DNA from: Sphaerisporangium sp. TRM90804
GTDB lineage: Bacteria; Actinomycetota; Actinomycetes; Streptosporangiales; Streptosporangiaceae
Length of the DNA stretch: 64,000 bases
Direction: 5' to 3'
Assembly (NCBI RefSeq): GCF_029846175.1
Contig: NZ_JARWAC010000031.1
Span: forward strand, 1-64,000
The notes beneath the pieces are model-generated. The model saw nothing but the letters and a program-made list of their open reading frames with translations, had not been told where the DNA came from and did no database searches. Below, piece after piece: positions 56,444 to 64,000 of this stretch. Each line of letters starts with the position of its first letter. Position 1 is the stretch's first letter. The position numbers and the translations under genes were made by a program.

Positions 56444-58285
56444 CTACCCCTCGTACATGGAGTCGATCACGTCGGCGTACTTGGCGTGGATGACACGGCG
56501 CTTGAGCTTCAGGCTCGGCGTCAGCTCCTCGGTCTCGGCGGTCCACTCGACCGGCAGCACCCGCCACTTCTTGACCTGCTGCACCCGGGCCAGCTTCTCG
56601 TTGGCCGCGCCGATCGCCGCCTCGATCTCCTTTACCACGTCGGGGTGCTCGGCCAGCTCGGCGAGCGAGCCGAACTCGATGCCGCGCCCGCGCGCCCACA
56701 CCGGGGCGACCTCGCCGTCCAGCGTGAGGACCGCCACGACGTACGGCCTGCGGTCGCCGTACGCCAGGGCCTGGCCGACGAGCGGGTGCTCCTTGAGGTG
56801 GTTCTCGGTGTTGGCGGGCGAGATGTTCTCGCCGCCGGAGGTGATGATGAGCTCCTTCTTGCGGTCGACGACGCTGACGAACCCGTCCTCGTCGAGGGAG
56901 CCGACGTCGCCGGTGTGCAGCCAGCCGTCGGCGTCCAGCAGGTCGGCGGTCGCCTCGGGGCGGTTGAGGTAGCCCGCGGTGTTGGCGGGGCTGCGGGTGA
57001 GGATCTCGCCGTCCTCGGCGATGCGCACCTCCATGCCCGGCGCCGGGCGGCCGACCGTGCCCAGCTTGAAGGCCTCGTTGCTGTTGGCCGTGAACGCGCC
57101 GGTCGTCTCGGTCATGCCGTAGACGTCCAGCACCCGCAGGCCGAGCCCGGCGAAGAAGCGCTGCACCTCCAGCGGCATGGGGGCGGCGGCGGTGCCGAGC
57201 CACAGGGCGTTGTCGAACCCGACCAGGGAGCGGATGAGCGACAGCAGCGCGGCGTCGGCCTCCTCGTAGGCGGCGGCGACCTCCGGGGACGGGGTGCGGC
57301 CGTGCTGGGAGCCCTCGACGAAGGCGAGCCCGGCGGCCATGGCGACGCGGACGCCTTCCTGCTGCTCGGGCGGCTGGGTGGCGAGCAGCGCCTGCAGCCG
57401 GGCCATCATCTTCTCCCAGACCCGCGGCACGCCGAAGAACAGCGTCGGCTTCACCTGGCCGAGCACCGTGCCCAGCTGCGCCAGGTCGCGGCAGAAGTGG
57501 ACGTGCGAGACCTTGAACAGCGGCAGGTACAGGCTGAGCACTCGCTCGGCGATGTGGGCGTAGGTCAGGTAGGAGATCTGGGCGCCGCGGTCGGGCAGCG
57601 TGGTCATGCGGTCGGTGGCGACCACCTCGTAGAAGACGTTGGCGTGCGTGAGCGGCACGCCCTTGGGGTTGCCGGTGGTCCCCGAGGTGTACAGGACCGT
57701 GACCACGTCGTCGGCGCGGACGGCGGCGGCGCGCTCCTCCACCGCGGCGGGGTCGGCGGCCAGCTCGCGCTCCCCCAGGGCCAGCAGGTCGTCCCAGCTC
57801 ATGAACAGGTCGCCCTCGGGGACGTCCTCCAGCATGATCACCTTGCGCAGGCCGGTGAGCTCGCCGAGCACCGGCTCCCAGCGCGCGAGGTCGGCGGCGC
57901 CCCCCAGCACCGCGACGGCGGCCTGGACGTCCCGCGTCACGAAGGCGACCTGGTCGGGCGCGAACGTGGCGTAGATGGAGCAGGGCACGCCTCCCGCGTG
58001 GACGGCGCCGAGGTCGGCGAGCACGTGCTCGCTGCGGTTGACCATCATCAGCGCCACGGCCTCGCCCCGCCGCAGGCCGAGGGCGTGCAGCCCGGCGGCG
58101 ATCACGAGCACCCGCCTGCGGGCCTGCGCGAAGCTCAGCGTCGCCCAGCCGTCGCCGTCCTGGTCGGAGTAGGCCGGCATGTCGGGGTGGCGCTCGGCCG
58201 TGATCCTCAGCTGCTCGCAGATGGTGTTGCCGGCGATCTGCCGCTCGATCTCGGAACGTTCCGCATGGACGCGGGGGTCGGCCAT
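56444..58285 (-). CDS. Long-chain fatty acid-CoA ligase (FadD15 type)
   Basis: 613 residues. P-loop VLYTSGTTGNPKGVPLTHAN, adenylation motif DVYGMTETTG, and WLHTGDVGSLDEDGFVSVVD with the hinge ending KLKRRVIHAKYADVID. It activates long-chain fatty acids to acyl-AMP and then acyl-CoA. The ATG at 58285 has TGGAGGCG seven bases upstream, better than the start at 58309. It is divergent from the POT transporter gene. Confidence 0.93.
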   Translation of the reverse strand: MADPRVHAERSEIERQIAGNTICEQLRITAERHPDMPAYSDQDGDGWATLSFAQARRRVLVIAAGLHALGLRRGEAVALMMVNRSEHVLADLGAVHAGGVPCSIYATFAPDQVAFVTRDVQAAVAVLGGAADLARWEPVLGELTGLRKVIMLEDVPEGDLFMSWDDLLALGERELAADPAAVEERAAAVRADDVVTVLYTSGTTGNPKGVPLTHANVFYEVVATDRMTTLPDRGAQISYLTYAHIAERVLSLYLPLFKVSHVHFCRDLAQLGTVLGQVKPTLFFGVPRVWEKMMARLQALLATQPPEQQEGVRVAMAAGLAFVEGSQHGRTPSPEVAAAYEEADAALLSLIRSLVGFDNALWLGTAAAPMPLEVQRFFAGLGLRVLDVYGMTETTGAFTANSNEAFKLGTVGRPAPGMEVRIAEDGEILTRSPANTAGYLNRPEATADLLDADGWLHTGDVGSLDEDGFVSVVDRKKELIITSGGENISPANTENHLKEHPLVGQALAYGDRRPYVVAVLTLDGEVAPVWARGRGIEFGSLAELAEHPDVVKEIEAAIGAANEKLARVQQVKKWRVLPVEWTAETEELTPSLKLKRRVIHAKYADVIDSMYEG

Positions 58286-58461
58286 GTAGCGCCTCCAGAA
58301 AGTGCCCACTAGCTATGAGTGGGATGCATCGCACCACAGCGGCCGACCCGAGACAAGAGCCCGGAAGCCAGAAGAACGACCAGGTGCGCGGGCCGTTGAC
58401 GGTCCGGGACGCATCGATCACCCGCAGTGACCCTAGGATCGACATGCGGCCCGAACGAAAC

Positions 58462-58491
58462 GGACGTTTAGCTATATATCAGGACATTTAG
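58462..58491 (+). promoter_or_regulatory. Direct repeats 20 bp apart upstream of the POT transporter
   Basis: GGACGTTTAG (58462-58471) and GGACATTTAG (58482-58491) have a 20-bp period, two helical turns, in an A/T-rich patch containing CTATATATC. This is the likely divergent promoter zone for the ligase and transporter, and the repeats could bind an activator or a dimer of dimers. Confidence 0.5.
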
Positions 58492-58560
58492 TACATTCGC
58501 CGGTATTCAGGGCGGCCTCCGGGCCGGCGAGGCGCACGACGGCACGAGAGGCGGACCGGC

Positions 58561-60066
58561 ATGCCCCAGGAGGTCGGCTTGGGCACGGAGGGGAAGACGG
58601 TCCTCGGGCACCCGCGGGGCCTGGTCACGCTCTTCCTCATGGAGATGTGGGAGCGGTTCAGCTTCTACGGCCTGCGGGCGATCCTGTTCTTCTTCCTCGT
58701 CGCCACCGTGTCCGGCGGCGGTCTCGGCCTGCCCAAGCCCACCGCCACCGCGGTGGTGGGCGTCTACGGGGCGCTCATCTACCTGCTCGCGCTGCCCGGC
58801 GGCTGGATCGCCGACCGGGTGCTCGGGGCGCGCAGGGCCGTGCTGACCGGCGGGTGCGTCATCATGCTCGGCCACATCTGCATGGCCCTCCCGCTCGGAG
58901 GGCCCGCGCTCATCTGGCTGGGCCTCGGGCTGATCATGGTGGGCACCGGGCTGCTCAAGCCGAACATCGCGACGATGGTCGGCGGCCTGTACCCCCAGGA
59001 CGCCAACGCCCGGCGCGACGCCGGGTTCTCCATCTTCTACCTGGGCATCAACATCGGCGCTTTCATCGCCCCGTACGTGGTGGGGACGCTCGCCGAGGGG
59101 GGCCGCTGGCACCTGGGTTTCGGCGCCGCAGCGGTCGGCATGGCGATCGGGCTGACCCAGTACGTCCTCGGCGGGCGCCACCTGCGCGGCGCCGGCGAGG
59201 AACCCGGGCACCGGCTGACGCCCGCCGAGCGCCGGCACTTCGGCGTGATCGCGCTGGCCGGCGCGCTCGCGACCGGAGCGGCCTTCCTGCTGTGGGCGCT
59301 TTCCGGCACGCTGACCGTCGACCGGTTCACCGTGGTGCTGACCGCCGTCGCCGTCGTCGTGCCGGCCGTCTACTTCGCCTACATCCTGCTGGGCAGCCAC
59401 GACCTGTCGCCCGAGGAGCGCGCGAGGACCAAGGCCTACATCTGGTTGTTCGCCGCCGCGGCGGTCTTCTGGATGATCTACGACCTGGCGCCCACCGTCC
59501 TCAACGACTTCGCCGCCGAGAAGACCGACCTCACGCTGTTCGGGCACCGCATCGCCGCCGCCACCACCCAGTCGTTCAACCCGCTGCTCATCCTGATCTT
59601 CGTCCCGGTCTTCGCGTTCCTGTGGGTCAGGCTCGGCGACCGCGTGAGCGCCGCCCACAAGTTCGCCGCCGGCCTGCTGCTGATCGGCGTCAGCTTCGTG
59701 GTGATGGCGCTGGCCGCCCACCTGGCCGCGTCCGGGCGCATCTCGGTGTGGTGGCTGTTCCTGGTCTACCTGATCCAGGTGTTCGGCGAGCTGTCCCTCA
59801 GCCCGGTCGGGCTCTCGGTCACCGTCGAGCTGGCCCCGCGGGCGTTCCGGAGCCAGATGCTCGGCGTGTGGTACCTCTCGTTCGCCGTCGGCGACGCCGT
59901 CGGCGGGCAGACCGGGCGGCTGCTGGACCACGTGTCCCAGCCGGTGTACTTCCTCACGCTGGCCGCCGTGGCCCTGGTCGCGGGCGCCGTCCTGCTCGGG
60001 TTCTCCCGCCGGCTGCGCGCCCTCATGGGCGAGGACCGCAGGGTCCGGCCCGCCCGGCCGGCCTGA
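58561..60066 (+). CDS. POT family proton-coupled oligopeptide transporter
   Basis: 501 residues, about 14 membrane segments. MEMWERFSFYGLRAI is the ExxERFxYYG proton-coupling motif, FSIFYLGINIGAFIAP the FYxxINxG signature, and GELSLSPVGLSVTVELAP the later one. It imports di- and tripeptides with protons. Upstream lie the A/T-rich direct repeats. Secreted peptidases elsewhere in the window could feed it. Confidence 0.94.
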   Translation: MPQEVGLGTEGKTVLGHPRGLVTLFLMEMWERFSFYGLRAILFFFLVATVSGGGLGLPKPTATAVVGVYGALIYLLALPGGWIADRVLGARRAVLTGGCVIMLGHICMALPLGGPALIWLGLGLIMVGTGLLKPNIATMVGGLYPQDANARRDAGFSIFYLGINIGAFIAPYVVGTLAEGGRWHLGFGAAAVGMAIGLTQYVLGGRHLRGAGEEPGHRLTPAERRHFGVIALAGALATGAAFLLWALSGTLTVDRFTVVLTAVAVVVPAVYFAYILLGSHDLSPEERARTKAYIWLFAAAAVFWMIYDLAPTVLNDFAAEKTDLTLFGHRIAAATTQSFNPLLILIFVPVFAFLWVRLGDRVSAAHKFAAGLLLIGVSFVVMALAAHLAASGRISVWWLFLVYLIQVFGELSLSPVGLSVTVELAPRAFRSQMLGVWYLSFAVGDAVGGQTGRLLDHVSQPVYFLTLAAVALVAGAVLLGFSRRLRALMGEDRRVRPARPA

Positions 60067-60079
60067 GCCGGCCCTCCGC

Positions 60080-61528
60080 TCACAGCGTGGGGGTGAGCGT
60101 CGCCCCCGCGCCGAAGGCGCGCTCACGCGGGGCGTCCGCGCCCTGCGCGCGGGCGGCGGCCAGGCGGTGGACGGCGCCGGTGAGCGCCTGGGGCGGCATG
60201 GTGAAGGGAAGCCTGAGATAGCGCTCCAGCGTGCCGTCCACGCCGAACCAGGGCCCGGGCGCGAGGCGCACGCCCCGGGCCGCGGCGGCGTCGGCCAGCG
60301 GCGTGGCCACGGGGGCCTCCAGCCGCACCCACAGCGACCCGCCTCCGGCCGGCACCGTGAAGTCCCACTCGGGCATCCGGTCGCGCAGGGCCTCGACCAG
60401 CGCCGAGCGGGAGGCCCCGAGCAGGCGGCGTCGCTCGGCCCTGGTCTCCTCGATGCGGCCGAACAGGTGCGCCACCACGAGCTGCTCGAACAGCGGCGCG
60501 GCGATGTCCACCGAGGCGCGCAGCACGGCCAGGCGGCGCACCAGGGCGGCGGTGGTCCGGATCCAGCCGATACGCAGCCCGCCCCACCACAGCTTGGACG
60601 CCGAGCCGATGCTGATCACCCGGCCGTCGGTGTCGAAGGCCGCGAGCGGGGAGGTGGGCGGCACCTCGTCGATCGCGGTCTCCGCCCAGCTCTCGTCCGA
60701 CACCAGCGTCGTGTCGTACCGCCGCGCCGCGCCGGCCAGGGCGGCGCGGTCGGCGTCGGACATCAGCCATCCCGTCGGGTTCTGGAAGTCGGGGATGACG
60801 TAGGCCAGCCGCGCCGCCGACTGCCGCATGGCGCAGGTCATCAGGTCGAGGTGCCGGCCGTCGTCGGGGATGCCGACCGGCACCAGGCGCGCGCCGCGCA
60901 GGCGGGCGGAGTCGAGCACGTGCGGGTAGGTGGGCGACTCGACGAGCACCGGGTCGCCCTGGGAGGCCAGCAGCGTCGTCAGCAGGTGGATGGCGTGCTG
61001 GGCGCCCGCGGTGATCATGATCTGGTCGGGCCGGGTCGCCAGGCCGTGCTGCTCGTAGCGGGCCGCGACGCGCTCGCGCAGTTCGGGGATGCCGACGGGG
61101 TGGTAGCCCATGCCGAGGGTGTGGCGGGGGTAGGCCTCGGTCGCGGCGGCGACGGCGTCCGGAAGCAGGGCCGTGGCGGGCGGGGCCGCGGAGTGCAGCG
61201 GCACCAGGCCGTCGTCGTTGCCCGCGATCCACGGGCTCTCGGTGCCCAGGGCCCCGGGGTCGGGCAGGGTGGTCCAGCTTCCCGCCCCCCGCCGGCTCTC
61301 CAGGTAGCCGCGCTCGCGCAGCCGGTCGTAGGCCGCGGTGACGGTCGTCCTGCTCACGCCGAGCGCCTCCGCCAGGTGGCGCTCGGCCGGCATGCGGACC
61401 CTGGTCGGCAGCCGCCCGTCCAGGATGAGGCCGCGCACCGACTCGGCGAGCGCGCGGTAGAACGGCCGGGCGGCGGGGTCGACGTCCACGAGCCGGGCGA
61501 GCTGTGGCCCGCTGAGATAGCGCTCCAT
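60080..61528 (-). CDS. MocR-type regulator (GntR HTH plus aminotransferase domain), YczR-like
   Basis: 482 residues. A GntR winged helix at about 20-90 (RVRMPAERHLAEALGVSRTT) is joined to a fold-type I aminotransferase domain with VIPDFQNPTGW and IGSASKLWWGGLRIGW, where the Lys of SASKL binds PLP. MocR proteins sense PLP or an amine. It is divergent from the YczE-like gene, and this pairing is the YczR/YczE arrangement, so it probably controls that neighbour through 61544-61589. ATG at 61528; no strong ribosome site. Confidence 0.9.
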   Translation of the reverse strand: MERYLSGPQLARLVDVDPAARPFYRALAESVRGLILDGRLPTRVRMPAERHLAEALGVSRTTVTAAYDRLRERGYLESRRGAGSWTTLPDPGALGTESPWIAGNDDGLVPLHSAAPPATALLPDAVAAATEAYPRHTLGMGYHPVGIPELRERVAARYEQHGLATRPDQIMITAGAQHAIHLLTTLLASQGDPVLVESPTYPHVLDSARLRGARLVPVGIPDDGRHLDLMTCAMRQSAARLAYVIPDFQNPTGWLMSDADRAALAGAARRYDTTLVSDESWAETAIDEVPPTSPLAAFDTDGRVISIGSASKLWWGGLRIGWIRTTAALVRRLAVLRASVDIAAPLFEQLVVAHLFGRIEETRAERRRLLGASRSALVEALRDRMPEWDFTVPAGGGSLWVRLEAPVATPLADAAAARGVRLAPGPWFGVDGTLERYLRLPFTMPPQALTGAVHRLAAARAQGADAPRERAFGAGATLTPTL

Positions 61529-61543
61529 AAGGCCACTTTCTCT

Positions 61544-61589
61544 GATTGGCCCTTTAGTGACAAGCCAATCCGCCCGACCATTGGTACCA
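61544..61589. promoter_or_regulatory. Inverted repeats between the MocR and YczE genes
   Basis: GATTGGC (61544-61550) and GCCAATC (61564-61570) form a perfect inverted repeat with a 13-base spacer. CCATTGG (61578-61584) and the palindrome TGGTACCA (61582-61589) follow. Repeated TTGG/CCAA units in a 63-base divergent gap are the likely MocR sites. Confidence 0.6.
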
Positions 61590-61591
61590 CT

Positions 61592-62212
61592 ATGAGCGAA
61601 GCATCCCTCCCCCACCTCGGGTCACTCCCCAACCGCCTGCTGCGCCTCTACACCGGTCTCGCGCTCTACGGGGCGGGCATCGGCCTTCAGGTGGAGTCCG
61701 CACTTGGCAACGACCCCTGGGACGTGTTCCACCAGGGCCTCTCGGTGCGGACCGGCTGGTCGATCGGAACGTGGATCATCCTGGTCGGCGCGCTGGTGAT
61801 GGTGTTCTGGATCCCCCTGCGGCAGCGTCCCGGAATCGGCACGGTGAGCAACATCGTCCTGCTCGGCCTGTTCGCCGACCTCACCATCTGGCTGTCGCCC
61901 ACTCCCGAGCCGCTCGCCGTGCGCTGGATCTACCTGCTGTCGGCCGTGGTGTTCATCGCCGTCGCCACCGGCCTCTACATCGGCGCCGGCCTCGGCCCCG
62001 GGCCCCGGGACGGCCTGATGACGGGGCTGAACCGGCTCGGCCTGTCGATCCGCGTGGCCCGCACCCTCATCGAGGTGACCGTCCTGGTGGCCGGATGGCT
62101 GCTCGGCGGCACCGTGGGCGTCGGCACGGTGGTCTTCGCCGTGGCCATCGGACCGCTCACGCAGATGTTCATGCCGCTGATGCGTCCTCGACCGGACGTG
62201 ACGCGGCCGTAG
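61592..62212 (+). CDS. YczE/YyaS/YitT family membrane protein
   Basis: 206 residues with five to six membrane helices. YTGLALYGAGIGLQVESALG and GNDPWDVFHQGLS are the YczE family opening, and GLGPGPRDGLMTGLNR an internal repeat of it. Probably a small-molecule transporter under the adjacent MocR regulator, perhaps for a vitamin B6-related or amine substrate. No ribosome site is visible before the ATG. Confidence 0.85.
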   Translation: MSEASLPHLGSLPNRLLRLYTGLALYGAGIGLQVESALGNDPWDVFHQGLSVRTGWSIGTWIILVGALVMVFWIPLRQRPGIGTVSNIVLLGLFADLTIWLSPTPEPLAVRWIYLLSAVVFIAVATGLYIGAGLGPGPRDGLMTGLNRLGLSIRVARTLIEVTVLVAGWLLGGTVGVGTVVFAVAIGPLTQMFMPLMRPRPDVTRP

Positions 62213-62221
62213 CCTACTAGC

Positions 62222-64000
62222 GTGACCACCATGCGGATCGAGGACTACGCCATCATCGGCGACATGCAGTCGGCCGCCCTCGTCGGGCGAGACGGTTCGG
62301 TCGACTGGCTCTGCCTGCCCCGTTTCGACTCCCCCGCCTGCTTCGCCTCCCTGCTCGGCGACGAACGCAACGGCCACTGGTGGATCGGCCCGGCCGGCCC
62401 CGAGCGGCGGCTCAGCACCCGGCGTCGCTACCGGGAGAACACGCTGATCCTGGAGACCGAGTGGGACACCGAGAGCGGCACGGTGCGCGTCACCGACTTC
62501 ATGCCGCCCCGGGAGGCCAACCCCGACCTGGTGCGCATCGTCGAGTGCGTGTCGGGCAGCGTCGACATGGCCACGCAGATCCGCATCCGGTTCGACTACG
62601 GGCGCATCGTGCCCTGGGTGCGGCGCAGCGACGGCCTGCTGCAGGCGGTCGGCGGGCCCGACTCCGTCTGGCTGCACTCCCCCGTGCCGCTGCAGGGCGG
62701 CGACTACGCCCACAAGGCGTCGTGGCGGATGTCGGCCGGCGACCGCCTGGCGTTCGTGTTCATCTGGCACCCCTCCCACTCACCCAGGCCCGAGCTGGTC
62801 GACCCGGTCGAGGAGCTGGAGGAGACCGAGGCCATCTGGCACGAGTGGGTGGGCAGGTCCGACCCCAAGGTGGAGGACCAGTGGCGTGACGCGGTGGTCC
62901 GCTCGCTGATCACCCTGAAGGGGCTCACCTACGCCCCCACCGGCGGCATCGTCGCGGCGGCGACCACCTCGCTGCCGGAGGACCTCGGCGGGGTGCGCAA
63001 CTGGGACTACCGCTACTGCTGGCTGCGCGACGCCACGATGACGCTGGACGCGCTGATCGACGCCGGGTACATCGACGAGGCGCGCGACTGGCGCGAGTGG
63101 CTGTTGCGCGCCATCGCCGGCCGCCCCCAGGACCTGCAGATCATGTACGGCGTGGCCGGGGAGCGCCGCCTGCCCGAGATGGAGCTCCCCTGGCTGGAGG
63201 GCTACGAGGACTCCCGGCCGGTGCGCATCGGCAACGCCGCCGTCGACCAGCTCCAGCTCGACGTCTACGGCGAGGTGATGAACTGCCTGTACGTGTCGAG
63301 GGCGTCGGGGCTGTCGGCGATCTCGCGCACCTGGGCGATCCAGCGCTCGCTGATGGACTTCCTGGAGTCGCACTGGGACGAGCCCGACGAGGGGCTGTGG
63401 GAGGTGCGCGGGCCGCGCCGCCACTTCGTGCACTCCAAGGTCATGGCCTGGGTGGCGGCCGACCGCTCGGTACGCCAGGTAGAGCGGTTCGGCCAGAACG
63501 GCCCGGTCAGGCGCTGGCGGGCGCTGCGCGCCCGCATCCACGCCGAGGTGCTGGAGAAGGGCTACGACCCCGTGAGGAACACCTTCACCCAGTCCTACGG
63601 CTCTCGCGAGCTCGACTCCGCCCTGCTGCTGATCCCGCACACCGGGTTCCTGCCGGTCGACGACCCCCGGGTCCTGGGCACCATCGAGGCCGTCGAGCGC
63701 GAGCTGATGTCCGACGACTTCCTGCTGCGCTACCCGATCGCCCACACCAACTCCGTCGACGGCCTGCCCGGCGGCGAGGGGGCGTTCCTGGCGTGCAGCT
63801 TCTGGCTGGCCGAGGCCAAAGCCATGGTGGGCAGGCGGCGCGAGGCGGTGGAGCTGTTCGAGCGGCTGCTTGCGCTGCGCAACGACGTCGGCCTGCTGGC
63901 GGAGGAGTACGACCCGCGCTACGGCCGGCTGGTCGGCAACTTCCCCCAGGCCTTCAGCCACGTCCCGCTCATCCACACCGCGCACACCCTGTCACGGCCC
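62222..64000 (+). CDS. Glycoside hydrolase family 15 protein, partial (runs off the right edge)
   Basis: 593 codons are present without a stop. IEDYAIIGDMQSAALVGRDG and SVDWLCLPRFDSPACFA form the N-terminal beta domain, and GVRNWDYRYCWLRDATMTLD opens the catalytic (alpha/alpha)6 barrel. ALLLIPHTGFLPVDDPR and GLPGGEGAFLACSFWLAEAK are GH15 blocks. Family members are glucoamylases, or trehalases in mycobacteria. Start GTG 62222 or ATG 62231; TAGCCT/TACTAG just upstream suggests a leaderless message. Most of the protein is included. Confidence 0.9.
   Translation, partial: MTTMRIEDYAIIGDMQSAALVGRDGSVDWLCLPRFDSPACFASLLGDERNGHWWIGPAGPERRLSTRRRYRENTLILETEWDTESGTVRVTDFMPPREANPDLVRIVECVSGSVDMATQIRIRFDYGRIVPWVRRSDGLLQAVGGPDSVWLHSPVPLQGGDYAHKASWRMSAGDRLAFVFIWHPSHSPRPELVDPVEELEETEAIWHEWVGRSDPKVEDQWRDAVVRSLITLKGLTYAPTGGIVAAATTSLPEDLGGVRNWDYRYCWLRDATMTLDALIDAGYIDEARDWREWLLRAIAGRPQDLQIMYGVAGERRLPEMELPWLEGYEDSRPVRIGNAAVDQLQLDVYGEVMNCLYVSRASGLSAISRTWAIQRSLMDFLESHWDEPDEGLWEVRGPRRHFVHSKVMAWVAADRSVRQVERFGQNGPVRRWRALRARIHAEVLEKGYDPVRNTFTQSYGSRELDSALLLIPHTGFLPVDDPRVLGTIEAVERELMSDDFLLRYPIAHTNSVDGLPGGEGAFLACSFWLAEAKAMVGRRREAVELFERLLALRNDVGLLAEEYDPRYGRLVGNFPQAFSHVPLIHTAHTLSRP

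Overview
The window is a GC-rich actinobacterial chromosome segment. The best guess from gene content is a mycelial actinomycete of the Streptosporangiales/Streptomycetales type. Evidence is the mycothiol ligase MshC, the actinobacterial integration host factor, an InhA-type enoyl reductase, frequent GTG/TTG starts, a Streptomyces-like gas vesicle cluster and a 6C-like small RNA. I see no insertion sequence, prophage, CRISPR array, rRNA or tRNA. The left edge cuts metH and the right edge cuts a GH15 glucoamylase/trehalase-like gene.

Layout. (1) 1-1202: 5' end of metH, divergent from a PAC2-family gene. (2) 1414-2049: a TetR-like ligand-binding domain without a helix-turn-helix. (3) 2021-11881, minus strand: nitrate assimilation. 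Six genes overlap stop-to-start: nitrate reductase, its NAD(P)H/FAD electron donor, nirB, nirD, a HemD-winged-helix fusion and a siroheme-type chelatase. A NarK transporter lies upstream of them. (4) 12107-12586: peptide deformylase. (5) 12860-19212, plus strand: a ten-gene gas vesicle cluster. (6) 19353-27580: mshC, a Ser/Thr kinase-like membrane protein, an NRDE protein, the SCO1664/DUF3090/histidine-phosphatase set, uppP and an aldo/keto reductase. (7) 27829-33438: a secreted repeat protein, fabG-fabI and a TldD/TldE pair. (8) 33545-36302: dodecin, DUF3099, the 6C-like RNA, DUF6457, mobA and moaA. (9) 36303-45671: a 59-bp tandem repeat, a GNAT protein, RtcB, a Dyp peroxidase, a glycosyltransferase, a TetR/thioesterase pair with a clear operator, and a secreted tripeptidyl-peptidase-like hydrolase behind a structured leader. 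(10) 45840-48618: a type III PKS, methyltransferase and flavin monooxygenase operon resembling srsABC (phenolic lipids). (11) 48862-64000: DEAD-box helicase, aldo/keto reductase, M14 carboxypeptidase, sIHF, two related secreted proteins, a FadD15-type acyl-CoA ligase, a POT transporter, a divergent MocR/YczE pair and GH15.

How it fits together. Nitrate enters by NarK, is reduced to nitrite and then to ammonium by NirBD, and the operon supplies part of its own siroheme pathway. moaA and mobA, 24 kb away, provide steps of molybdenum cofactor synthesis that the nitrate reductase needs. As I recall, metH, the PAC2 gene, mshC, the histidine phosphatase and uppP lie close together in other Actinobacteria; here the nitrate and gas vesicle blocks sit between PAC2 and mshC.

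The most interesting signals are the 6C-like RNA with three C-loop hairpins, the low-complexity extensions recurring through the gas vesicle proteins, the kinase with a degenerate catalytic loop, the TetR-like protein lacking a DNA-binding domain, and several clean palindromic operators. All functions are inferred by eye from sequence; no database search was run.
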